A stretch of 64,000 nucleotides of DNA. Source: Ampelocalamus luodianensis (taxonomy: Eukaryota; Streptophyta; Magnoliopsida; Poales; Poaceae). Of the stretch, positions 47,987-56,977 are shown piece after piece (the first letter of the stretch is position 1; every line of letters starts with the position of its first letter). Location: contig CM070623.1 in the NCBI GenBank assembly GCA_036346255.1, positions 25,860,875 to 25,924,874 of the forward strand, given 5' to 3'. The position numbers and the translations under genes are program-made. A model generated the notes under the pieces. That model saw nothing but the letters and a program-made list of their open reading frames with translations. It ran no database searches and had not been told where the DNA came from.

Positions 47987-49074
47987 ATGGTGAACAGTCA
48001 TCACTCGGGAAGTGGAGCCAATGCCAATAACAATGAACCATAGTGGCAGCAGATGATGGCCAATCAAAACCGTCTGATCAAACTGCTCTCTCAGTCCATC
48101 AACAACAATCAAGCCCGACAAGCTACAGCTTCCCAAGCTCCAACTCCAACTCCACCACCCCAAAGATCCAGCATGTCAGAATTTATGAGGATGCGTCCGC
48201 CAACTTTTTCAAGCAGTACCTAGCCCATGGATGCAGATGATTGGCTCCGGGCAATTAGTAAGAAGTTGGACATCGCCCAGTGCACTGATCGTGAGAGGGT
48301 GTTGTTTGCTTCACACTAGCTCATGGGTCCAGCTTCTGAATAGTGGGACAACTTCAGTATCTCGCATGCTGATGCTCAAGCCATCACCTGGAATGAATTT
48401 GTGCGAGCTTTCCGCCATGCACATATCCCTTCCGGCATGATGACCCTCAAGAAGAAGGAGTTCCGCACACTTCGTCAGGGCAACCTCTCTGTGAATGAGT
48501 ACTGCACAAGTTCAATCAATTAGCATGCTACGCACCTAAAGATGTTGCAAAGGATGAAGACAAGCAGGAAAGATTCCTAGAAGGACTCAATGATGATTTG
48601 TCCATACAGCTGATTTCTCAGGATTATTCTGACTTCCAGCAGCTAGTCGACAAGGCGATTCGTCAAGAAGGCAAGCACCGGGAGATGGAGAATCGCAAGA
48701 GAAGAATGGCTGCACAGAAGTTCAACTCTGGAAGTTTTCCTAAAGCTAGAGGGACTTCATCATATCAAGCCAAGTTCCAGCCAACAACAGACAACTCAGT
48801 CAACTTGGAGTCCTCCAACACATCTGATGGTGATCAGGCACAGAAGGACTCGACCTATGTTCCAGGCATCACGTGCTTCAGTTGCCATGAGGTTGGGCAT
48901 TTCGCCAGTAAATGTCCAAAGAAGCAGCAGGCAGCAAATCCAGCCAACTCTGAAGACAACATCATGCAAGCAAACAAGAAGCCGCATAATTCAGGAAAAG
49001 GACGTCTGTATAATGTCACAGTTCAAGTTCTGTCAGACGAGGAGCAGGATGTGGACCATGACAATTCCAGTTAA
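47987..49074 (+). pseudogene. Element E gag with zinc knuckle, four TAG stops and one frameshift
   Basis: Starts MVNSHHSGSGANANNN. A Gln/Asn/Pro-rich N-terminus leads to PMDADDWLRAISKKLDIAQC, then WNEFVRAFRHAHIPSGMMTLKKKEF, all typical of the Ty3 gag core. The frame shifts by one base near 48505. After that, KQERFLEGL precedes a 158-codon open tail containing DYSDFQQLVDKAIRQEGKH, a complete CCHC knuckle (CFSCHEVGHFASKC) and an acidic end. In-frame TAG codons lie at 48041, 48221, 48317 and 48341; three of them suit C-to-T or G-to-A changes of CAG or TGG. The stop at 49072-49074 ends the protein. Confidence 0.9.
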
Positions 49075-49148
49075 AGACCTAGCATTTCCCAGCTTTGTAT
49101 TCCCTAGCTTTCTTTCTAGCCTCTCCGAATCTCGGGGACGAGATTCCT

Positions 49149-49164
49149 TTTAAGGGGGGTAGTT
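49149..49164 (+). promoter_or_regulatory. Polypurine tract of element E
   Basis: TTTAAGGGGGGTAGTT lies directly before the LTR start TGTAACATCTC. Confidence 0.88.
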
Positions 49165-50014
49165 TGTAACATCTCAAGTGCTGTTACCAGTTTAAAGTTA
49201 ATTAAAGTTATTATTTTGTTGCAAGTTCTATTACTTTATTTGAATTACTGAAGATTTTAAAAGTCAAAAGTAAAATTTATTAGAAGTTCTTGAAGTTCTA
49301 TTTGATTTGATTTGAAAAAATAATTAATTTTTAGGTTTTTATGAAATTTTAAAAGCTTTTCCTTAAATATTTCAAAGCCAAAATAATTTATTTGCAAAAT
49401 TAAAAGCCAACTTTAAGTTGTAAATAATTTTATTAAGTCCAAAATAACTCTGGGAATTTCTGTGAATTTTTCTAAAATTTTTGGATTTTATTTACTATTT
49501 TCTAAAAGCTATTTTGATTTATCTCCTTTTCTAAAATTAGAAAATCAATTTAAAATCCCAGAACCCTTAATGGGACGAATCCTTTCCGGCCCATTCCTTT
49601 TTCCACACGCGCGTAGTCCACGTGGCCCATTCTCCCGCGCGTTTTCCACTTCAAAGCTTTTCGACCGTCGGATCAAAGATCAACGGCCAAATCCTAACAT
49701 CGCTTTCGGAGGACCGAACCTCTCCACCAACCCTGACCATCCGATTTGCCGCCGGTGTGGATCTCGATGACTAGGCCGCTACCCCAGACGACTGCCTGTG
49801 GCAGATTGCTGGACTCTACTACTTCTTCGTCTTCCGCTGTGTTTCTTTATTGTTGGCTCGTAAGCCTACCTTGTAAGCAACTCTGTTATTTATTAATAAA
49901 TTTTAGCGTTTATGGTTGTGCTATCACATTTGTTTACTGTGTGAGCTAGCCATTGATCATGGGACTAGTTCATTTATGCACAGAGGATCTGAAATGTTAA
50001 TTCCGGGTCTGACA
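49165..50014 (+). repeat. Element E 3' LTR
   Basis: It starts TGTAACATCTCAAGTGC and ends GGGTCTGACA. The AATAAATTTTAGC segment with the upstream CTTTATTGTTGGCTCG is a likely polyadenylation region, also found in the fragment at 36578-36702 and, inverted and diverged, in LTR H. AT-rich first half, GC-richer 49580-49800. Confidence 0.9.
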
Positions 50015-50114
50015 AATATCTACTCATGTTATCTGTTGATTTGATTTATAAAATAAATTTTGAATTTTTGACTAAACGACCATGCTAACTATGGTTACGT
50101 CCAACAGTCGATAT

Positions 50115-50127
50115 GGCTCTGACACCA
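50115..50127 (-). promoter_or_regulatory. Primer-binding site of element F
   Basis: The minus strand reads TGGTGTCAGAGCC, one mismatch from the tRNA-Met complement, four bases from the LTR. Confidence 0.85.
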
Positions 50128-50131
50128 TCTC

Positions 50132-51620
50132 TGTCGGGACCCCGGATCACTGGACCAGAGCCCTCTGTGTATTCTGAACTAGTCCCAGATCAATAGCTAG
50201 GTCAAACAGTGGCATCACTGATGATAAACATATCCATACAACGAAAAGACGATGAAGCAGATAAATTAATATTACTTAGTAGGAAAATGACCTTATGGTC
50301 AAGTCTTACAATGTTTGCTACGCAAGGCTTAACAACAAAAGGTAACTTGCAGTGGAACCAAAATATCTTGTGGAGGCCATCTGACATGCCCACGGGCAAT
50401 TGAGTGGAGGACGCGACCTAGTTCGCATAGTTTTCAAAGTAATATTCCTCGTAGAACTCGGTGTTCCCTGGTTCTTCTTCGGTGACTGATCAACAAATGG
50501 CGTAAGTGACATGCCCACAAGAGATAGTCATCTTATATTGTTAGGCATTTCATGCTTCTGAAAGCGTGTGACTAAGTGATTATCACAAGACTTTTACAAA
50601 GCTTTGTTCTGACCCGGTTCTGTCGCTAAGGATTTGCCACACTAACCCCCATTTGCGCCAATTCAACAACTCAAACAGAACCAAATCAACATACTACTAA
50701 TTATTCAGCCAGGTCCACCCAATCCTGGACATGTGGTTGTATGATATGGCCCAGATGAATGGCGCACAAAGTTAAGTCCTGAATGACTACCCAGGCGAAA
50801 CATCATCATCCCAATGTGCTTCCTACACCTCACTTTACTGCACAATCATTCGCTTGAGTATGAAATCTTTTTTGGGTTCAACCGACCAAATGGCAACCCT
50901 TGCCATAGTCCAACAAATTTTATCAACAGTGGCTCTGCCACAATTCCAAATTTCATTAGGTCAAATTTAAACATAAGAGCATGTGATCATGGATCCCATC
51001 GGATAACTAAAGCATGGCTAAGCATATACGATACCCAAGTTGGTACTAAACTATTTCCAATTAAAATTAACCTATCCTATGGTGTCCAAGGGTTCATGTC
51101 AATCAATTTTTTCCAATAAGGCATAAAAGCAATTAGGTACTTAGCTATTCCCGAAACTATTTAATATAAAACTAGCAATGCATGTTGATATAAAATAATA
51201 TAATTTTATAAAGTGGGTACGACATGGTCAAAGGTCTATGACTTGCCTTAGTTGAAGAGTCGAGTTGCTTCGGTCATCGGGTCCAAGAATTCTTCCGAAG
51301 CCAGAATCTATACGTGCAAAAAGAGCCAAATAAATAAATAAAATTCCAAATAAATTCCAAAAAAATACCAAATAAGCACCAACAGAAATATAATGAATTT
51401 AGAAATTTGAATCACTCAAATCGGAGCTCGAATGGAGGAGAACAAGCTCTCAGAAATTTGAAAACACATGAAATGATGAAAATCAGGGTTTTTAGGATTT
51501 TTGGAATTATTTTTGTAAAGGAAAATCAGGTTAATGTGTCATGCTGATGTCAGCCCTGGGGTTAAAGGATTTCGGTCAAATTAAATTTTCAAAAGGAAAT
51601 GGAAATGCCACGTGGGCTTC
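50132..51620 (-). repeat. Element F LTR, left part
   Basis: From TGTCGGGACC to the TTC target site of the CACTA element, inside CACGTGGGCTTC. AT-rich, with no coding content. Confidence 0.82.
51618..51620. repeat. Target-site duplication of CACTA element G (left copy)
   Basis: TTC here and at 56975-56977. A 3-bp duplication is the rule for CACTA transposons. Confidence 0.88.
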
Positions 51621-51642
51621 CACTACAAGAAATCTACTAAAC
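51621..51642 (+). repeat. Left terminal inverted repeat of G
   Basis: CACTACAAGAAATCTACTAA pairs with the right end, where the corresponding bases read CTGCTGAA after AAAT. Confidence 0.92.
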
Positions 51643-51990
51643 TATGACAAAATTTCTATGACAACTAGGTAAATCATCATTATCTGCCCATATTCTATGA
51701 CGTTTTTCGGCAGTAGTGTCATAAAGAGCATCCTAGGGCTGGGACCCTACCTGTAGTGATAAAAAATGTCAAAATCGTCACTAACTCCCAAACCTCAAAT
51801 TGTCATAAACATGGCGTTTGGCATTGTGACACCTTGCTTTGTCATAGTTACACAGGTGACAATCTCATATCATCATAATCCTCTTGGAGTTTTTTTGATA
51901 AAGCTACACAGGTGACAAGCTGGTTTGTTGCCACTGTGGACACACAGAAGTAGGACCCACATGTCAGGAAGTGGTGCAACATGTAATGTG
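51643..51990 (+). repeat. Left subterminal repeats of G
   Basis: Many short copies of TATGAC, GTCATA, GTCAC and GTGAC in both orientations, for example around 51655, 51695, 51775 and 51850. Subterminal clusters like this are the known binding sites of CACTA TnpA proteins. Confidence 0.7.
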
Positions 51991-52205
51991 GTACGCTGTA
52001 ATACCCCAAAAGTATTCGAGAATATTCGAAAGAGTATTCGGAAGAGATTATGTGAATTCGGAGAAGGACCAAATATAAAATAGATTTAGCAACAATTAGA
52101 TAAAGGGGTTTTCTGCAGTTTTTTGGCAACCTGGGCCTCAGGCCTTGGCCCAGGAGGCCCATAAGGGGCTGGCCACCAATAAAAAGAGGGGGGGAAACCC
52201 TAGTT

Positions 52206-52235
52206 GCTACAGTACCACGCCCCTGGTACTGTAGC
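52206..52235. repeat. Perfect 11-bp inverted repeat in the solo LTR
   Basis: GCTACAGTACC and GGTACTGTAGC are separated by 8 nt. A further ACTGTAGCAAC just downstream can pair with the left arm instead. The equivalent area of the C LTRs keeps several TGCTACAGTA/TACTGTAGCA copies. Confidence 0.85.
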
Positions 52236-53413
52236 GCCACACTGTAGCAACCCCCTTCTATGCAAAGAGGAGAAAAGAAGGAGAGAAAGGAAGAAGAAGA
52301 AAGGAAGAAGAAGAGAAGGGAGAAGAGAAGGAAGAGAGATCACCATCCGTGGTTTGCGACCTTCAGTGGCATCAAGGGTAACGCGTTGTTGTTGTTGGGT
52401 AATTAGTCATAGAAGAGTAATCAGGTAGTTTTTGGCTAGGTTGCAATCTGCTTGCTGTTCATGCAGATTCGTCCAGAAGCTTGCGGGGTTAATTTCATGT
52501 GGTTAGAGGCCGAATCAGAGGTTTTGGTCTCCTAGAGAATTGTAGGTTATGTTCTTAGCTTTCGTTGGCCGCCAAGATCGCCCAAATCCGATTAACGGTC
52601 TGGGAGTTATGAATTTTCTAGTATTGCTGTCCTATTGTTCTGTCAGATTCTGGACAGTCTGTAGAAAACTGGTTAGAACTGCTAATTAAAGGCCTCAATA
52701 TAACGAAACATGTGGGTAATTTTCGTACCTTTTCATAGAGATAAAGAACGTAAGATTTGGATTCTCGTAGCAAAAGTTATGGAGGTTTTAGTGTATTGTC
52801 CAGAGAACCCGACGTGAATTCTGATGTCTGATAGATTGGTTTGCTAGGGGCAGTAGATGGTAGAATCAAAAGGGCTCCCCAACTAAGTTTTTTTAAATAA
52901 TTTAATTAACTTTTCAGAAAGTCCAAGAACATCTTATTTGGACACCTGAGCAGAAAGTTATGTATTTTAGAAGTTGACAGTCCACAGTGTGCGCCAATCC
53001 GATCGCTAGAAATTGGGAGTTGGGAAACACTTGGGAGTTTAGCAAGTTCATTTGTGTTGTTCTTTTTGCTCTTGGTTCAGAATGTTGGTCTTAGATTGGG
53101 GTATCTTTATATTCAGGTGGGAGCGTAGTTCCAGGGGCAGCACCCTCGTCGCGTCCACCGTTCTTGCACGGTTGAGGCAAGTATTCGGGCTATGGTATAT
53201 GTATGCCTGCATGATGTGATTGTGATGTGTCTTGTTCGCTTTAGTCATGCATACCTGTTTATGAGATGAGTTACCGTTTAACTTGATGACTGCCAGTTGG
53301 TTAAAGATTTTCCCGCATGTTGTTAATGCTTACATGTTAATGAGAATATGTTGAATTCCTGCATATGAAGAATGTTATCATGGTGCATATGCATGTTGAG
53401 AGCATACAGGTGC

Positions 53414-53643
53414 CTTGGTCACGTGGTGACCAAGCACATCTGATTGAGTCCCGTCATGTAGATGACGGGCTTGAGGTCCCCACATTCGTGGAATGTGGGC
53501 TATGAGCAAAAAGGTCCCCATCATTAAGATGATGGGCAAAGGTCCCTATACATGTGGTGTATAGGCTCTTGGTCCCTGTGCCAGTGGGCACAGGCAAGGG
53601 TATGCAGCGACGGTTGTATACCCCGCATTACCGGTAAAATGCG
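53414..53643 (+). other. Tandem string of six strong hairpins plus two weaker ones
   Basis: Successive perfect stems: CTTGGTCAC/GTGACCAAG (loop GTG), CCCGTCAT/ATGACGGG (GTAG), CCCACATTC/GAATGTGGG (GTG), CCCATCAT/ATGATGGG (TAAG), CCTATACA/TGTATAGG (TGTGG), CCTGTGCC/GGCACAGG (AGTG). A weaker GGTAT/ATACC hairpin and CGCATT/AATGCG around TTACCGGTAA close the series. Linkers are 9-17 nt and several end in GGTCC. Stems are unrelated in sequence to each other, so this is not a simple tandem duplication. Confidence 0.93.
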
Positions 53644-54479
53644 AAAAGAGATAAAGTTCAAAGGAGTATTGCATTGATTGCATATCATGAGAAAAATGAC
53701 TATTTTTAGTATAATGTTATTGTGGATTATCGATGCTATGCTAATGTTCTTGTTTTATAGCCTTGTTGATACTTGCTCAGTCTTTGGGCTCACCCTTGCT
53801 TAAATGTGTTTTAGGTACCAATGGCAGGAACGACACGCATGGGAGGGAGTAGTTGTTGGATGCACTCACTACCTCACACTCATAAGGCGTTTGCTACTTA
53901 GCTTCAATTTAGAAATAAATAAACCATTTGATTATCACCCATAGATGGTTTGGATTGAGTAGCTGCTTATTTGTAATAATGAGATTGCCAGTCTTGGTTG
54001 GTTCTTTTGATTATCATGCATGATAGAGTAATTTGATTATGAGAACTTTGTTATGCCATGCGTTATTGTTGAACTCTTAGTTTAACTGATTAAACAAAGG
54101 AGATTCTGCCGAAAATTTGTAGTTGCACTAGAATAGTTTAGTTTCAGTAGCATTCTAGGCTCTTTGAGAGTTGGGGTGTTACATACGCGCAAATAAAACC
54201 CGGTATTCGAGCCGTTTCCACCCCCTTACGCATTTTAGTGATCAATGAATTTCCCGAGTTTTAGTTCCCTATTTCTAGCTAATACAGAACATAAGCAAGT
54301 AAGCATTCTTTTTAAGAAAGAAGTAATCAGTTTGCACGTTGAGAAAGCGTGGGCATGCTCCGACCGATCAACCCAAGTCCACTCCTCGCTTACCCAACCT
54401 CTCTCTCACACTCCCTTCACACCGACACCCCAGCCCCACCACCCTCCGGAACAAATCCAACGGCCCAAACCCACCCCGA

Positions 54480-54632
54480 CCCCGATCACGACCGTCCGCC
54501 CTAGGGCAATCCCTCCGCAAACCCCCCGCCACACGCTCTATAAGGCTCCCCTTTCTCCCTACTCCAACCCTAGTCGCACCCAGCTCCCCGTTTCCCCTTC
54601 GCCGCCGCCTGCACGACGCCGCCGCTACCGGG
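54480..54632 (+). promoter_or_regulatory. Captured RPL8 promoter and 5' leader
   Basis: A TATAAG box (54539-54544) lies about 90 bp before the start codon, and AACCCTAG (54566-54573) resembles the telo-box element common in plant ribosomal-protein promoters. The high GC content contrasts with the rest of the transposon. Confidence 0.6.
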
Positions 54633-55333
54633 ATGGATCACGTGATCCGCACGCAGCATAAGGGTGCGGGTCCGTGTTCAAGTCGCACACCCACCACCAC
54701 AAGGGTCCCGCCCAGTTCTGGTCGCTAGACTTCGACGAGCACAACGGGTAACTCAAGGGCGTGGTCACCAACATCATCCACGACCCCGGGCGTGGTGCAC
54801 CGCTGGCCAAGGTGACCTTCCGACACCCATTCTGGTACAAGCACCAGGAGCTCTTCTCCTAGAATTTTGGTTTCTTGGGTGGGAATTTGGGTGTGCCTGA
54901 TAAGAAGGATTCTTTGATCCAATTCGGCCAAATTTCTTGGATAATCTGTTGGAAAGGTCTCCGCTTTGATGCTCTAGGAGCATTTGGCGAGTCAATTTCG
55001 GAGCCTTTTGTTTGCATTTCTTGCCCTGTATCAGAACCATCTCCAAACATTTTTAGGAATTGGAGAAGCCAGACATTCTGTTCAGGAGGCGAACAAGAAA
55101 GGGGAGGACTTAACACTTCTCATGGCCAAGTGCCACCGCTGTTCGGGCGAGGGCGACTACTGCGGCCTCCGTGCCACGCTCACCATCGGCATCGTCCTCC
55201 CGCTCCGCTCCATGCCCGAGGGCGCCGTTGTCTGCAACGTCGAGCACCACATCGGTGACCGCGGTGTCTTTGACAGGGCCTCTGGGGACTACACCATCGT
55301 CATCAGCCACAACCCCGACAATGGCACATCCAG
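54633..55333 (+). pseudogene. RPL8: 60S ribosomal protein L8 (uL2) pseudogene fragment captured by the CACTA element
   Basis: Exon 1 (54633 to about 54858) starts M-D-H-V-I-R-T-Q-H-K-G-A-G, equivalent to the conserved L8 N-terminus. It loses one base at codon 14 and carries a TAA at 54736-54738 (AACGGGTAA) in place of a Tyr codon in the restored frame. After a roughly 266-bp intron, exon 2 (about 55125-55333) reads GLRATLTIGIVLPLRSMPEG, AVVCNVEHHIGDRGVF, YTIVISHNPDNGTS and ends at AG|GTGCAG, a normal donor site. The remaining half of L8, including the conserved HPHGGG region, is absent. L8 sits near the peptidyl-transferase centre in functional ribosomes. This copy cannot make it. Intron retention shows DNA-level capture, not retroposition. 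Confidence 0.9.
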
Positions 55334-55674
55334 GTGCAGCTCCCAATCCCTCCGGCTCTCTCTTTCTCTCCTCTCATGGTGTGGCATTCGTATGGTTAGA
55401 TCTGGTGTGCTCGTGCTCGAGTACTCGTGTTAGTAACTATTGTGATGTGTTTGATGCGTGGTTGGAAATGATGCTATGTTCGTATGGCCTGTAGTTGATG
55501 CAATTTGTATGTATGTATTAGTTTATTGCTCAAGATATGCATGATCTAGATGTTGCTTTGTAATTTATCAAAGGCTAAAATGTTCAGATATGCATCGTTT
55601 GTTTAGACATGATCTGCAATTTCGATGCTATGTTAGATGTTTCCATTTCTGTTGTATCTTAGATTTGACACTAG

Positions 55675-56295
55675 AACAGGACAAGCCGGAAAGCTTGCAT
55701 CAGAGGGTGGGATCATACTAAGGCAACATATACCAGTCCTTCCACATTGGAAAGAGTACAAGAATGATCAGTCTCACCTTACGAACTAGATTGGAAAAGT
55801 TGCAGTAAGTAAATCAACTCTTAGCCAAAAGTGAAATCCCTTCCTGTTTTCCTTGTTCTGTTGTTTCTCGTTGTATTCACATGTCTCTTGTGTAATGTGT
55901 ATGCTCTTTGTTAGGGTCAATTTACCATGGACACGAACTCAAAGGCAATCACATCTGCATGTGCAGATTTGCTCAAGTGTGGACAACGATAGATAACGTA
56001 CAGGCTTAAAAAGCGCTACTTTGATGGTGTACCAGCAAATCAAGTGAGCCACTAGCCCGCTAAAGCAAATGACTGATGAGCAATGGAGAGCGCTGGTGCA
56101 AATGTGGTCCAACCTAAAGCACGTGGTATGAAAGTAATTGGTTCATTTGCTTAGTTATCTGTTACTTGGCGTGTTTTACACTAATCTGTCTTTCTGTAGG
56201 ACCATTGTGAGAAAAACAAACTGAACCGTGAGAAAGTCCAGTTTCAGCAGGGACCGCTCTCGTTCCTACATTGCACACGGATATGCTGTTGTAAG
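55675..56295 (+). pseudogene. CACTA transposase remnant (plant En/Spm, Transposase_24-like)
   Basis: Exon-like pieces read KLASEGGIILRQHIPVLPHW, then FTMDTNSKAITSACADLLKCG, then LKKRYFDGVPANQ, then MTDEQWRALVQMWSNLKHV, and finally CEKNKLNREKVQFQQG. These are family-typical phrases of the plant En/Spm-associated protein domain PF03004. Stops (for example in CGATAG at 55988-55993) and frame changes break it, and GTAAGT near 55804 keeps an intron boundary. It sits between the RPL8 fragment and the right subterminal repeats, the normal position for transposase remnants. Confidence 0.8.
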
Positions 56296-56599
56296 TACTT
56301 ATAGAAATGATGTTCTTATAGATTTGTTATGAAACCCTTCCATACTGGATGTGTGTAACCTGGGAACAATGTGCTGGATGTTGCCATTATGACATGACAT
56401 GAACTTATTATGTACCCTTGTACTGTTTTTGTCTGTATGGATGTGCTGGGACAAACACAATGGTTTGGTCTGTAGGTGTGAAATTGGAAAATTGGTTTGT
56501 GAATTGTCAAAGGGCTTGGCCTAGATAAAACTGGGCCAAAATGGTTTTAGCCCAACAATATATTGCGCCTTTCAAAACAGCCCAGCTCGAACCCTGACT

Positions 56600-56950
56600 G
56601 GGCAATCAAAATAGGCTACACCAAAAAAATGGGCCTTGTAGAAATTGTGACAAAAATTTACATGGGCCTAACTCACATTATGACGGTAGACATCGTCACA
56701 AACCAACAACCATGTCAGATCTTGCGTGGCCCAACCAGGCTACCAATGACAATAAGAATTTGACGTGGCGGCGTCATAAAATTCGTGATGACAATGGTTT
56801 CATCACTATGTCTGTGACTATTTCGCTAATTTCGTCACAGAAACCAATCAGCGACGCACTATAGGTGACGATCGATTTTTCATCATGGGAGTGTCACAGA
56901 TCCCATACTGTGACAAAAAAACACAAATCCGTGACGAATTATGATTGTCA
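56600..56950 (+). repeat. Right subterminal repeats of G
   Basis: Repeated GTGAC, GTCAC and GTCACA motifs in both orientations, for example ATCGTCACAAACC, TTCGTCACAGAAACC, TAGGTGACGATCG, GTGTCACAGATCC and CTGTGACAAAAA. They match the left-end motif class. Confidence 0.75.
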
Positions 56951-56952
56951 CC

Positions 56953-56974
56953 GTTCAGCAGATTTCTTGTAGTG
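56953..56974 (-). repeat. Right terminal inverted repeat of G
   Basis: GCAGATTTCTTGTAGTG at the end is complementary to the left terminus. Confidence 0.92.
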
Positions 56975-56977
56975 TTC

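Larger units (their letters stand above)
47383..50014 (+). mobile_element. Element E: gag-only (TR-GAG-like) LTR retrotransposon, 5' LTR truncated
   Basis: Order on the plus strand: LTR end, perfect tRNA-Met primer-binding site, gag, polypurine tract, 850-bp 3' LTR. Only about 75 bp separate the gag stop from the polypurine tract, so protease, RT, RNase H and integrase are absent. The spacer still holds the phrase TCTCGGGGACGAGATTCC, which in this superfamily closes pol; that points to an internal deletion derivative. Such elements need enzymes from autonomous partners. Confidence 0.85.
51997..54183 (+). repeat. Solo LTR of the C family inserted in CACTA element G
   Basis: Starts TGTAATACCCCAAAAG and ends GGGGTGTTACA, the C LTR in the opposite orientation, with an exact TACGC duplication at 51992-51996 and 54184-54188. 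No internal region is present, so it is the product of recombination between two LTRs. It is well diverged from the C copies in the window. It holds a purine-rich tract (52262-52345) and the most complete version of the hairpin string. Confidence 0.93.
51621..56974 (+). mobile_element. Element G: non-autonomous CACTA (En/Spm) transposon carrying an RPL8 pseudogene
   Basis: Terminal inverted repeats start CACTACAAGAAATCT at the left and end AGATTTCTTGTAGTG less one base at the right, and extend to about 22 bp with two mismatches. A TTC duplication flanks them. Both ends carry clustered GTCAC/GTGAC and TATGAC motifs of the sort bound by TnpA-type proteins. Inside are a solo LTR, a captured ribosomal-protein gene fragment and broken transposase exons. 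Without the solo LTR it measures about 3.2 kb. Confidence 0.93.

Noticed and set aside
48598..49074. A separate intact 158-codon gene with a CCHC zinc finger
   Set aside because: It is the C-terminal part of the E gag after a frameshift, continuous in homology with the upstream gag core, not an independent gene.
54245..54728. 129-138 codon Pro/Ser/Thr-rich frames upstream of RPL8
   Set aside because: They are reading frames through the GC-rich captured promoter and 5' leader; the only supported protein is the RPL8 fragment.
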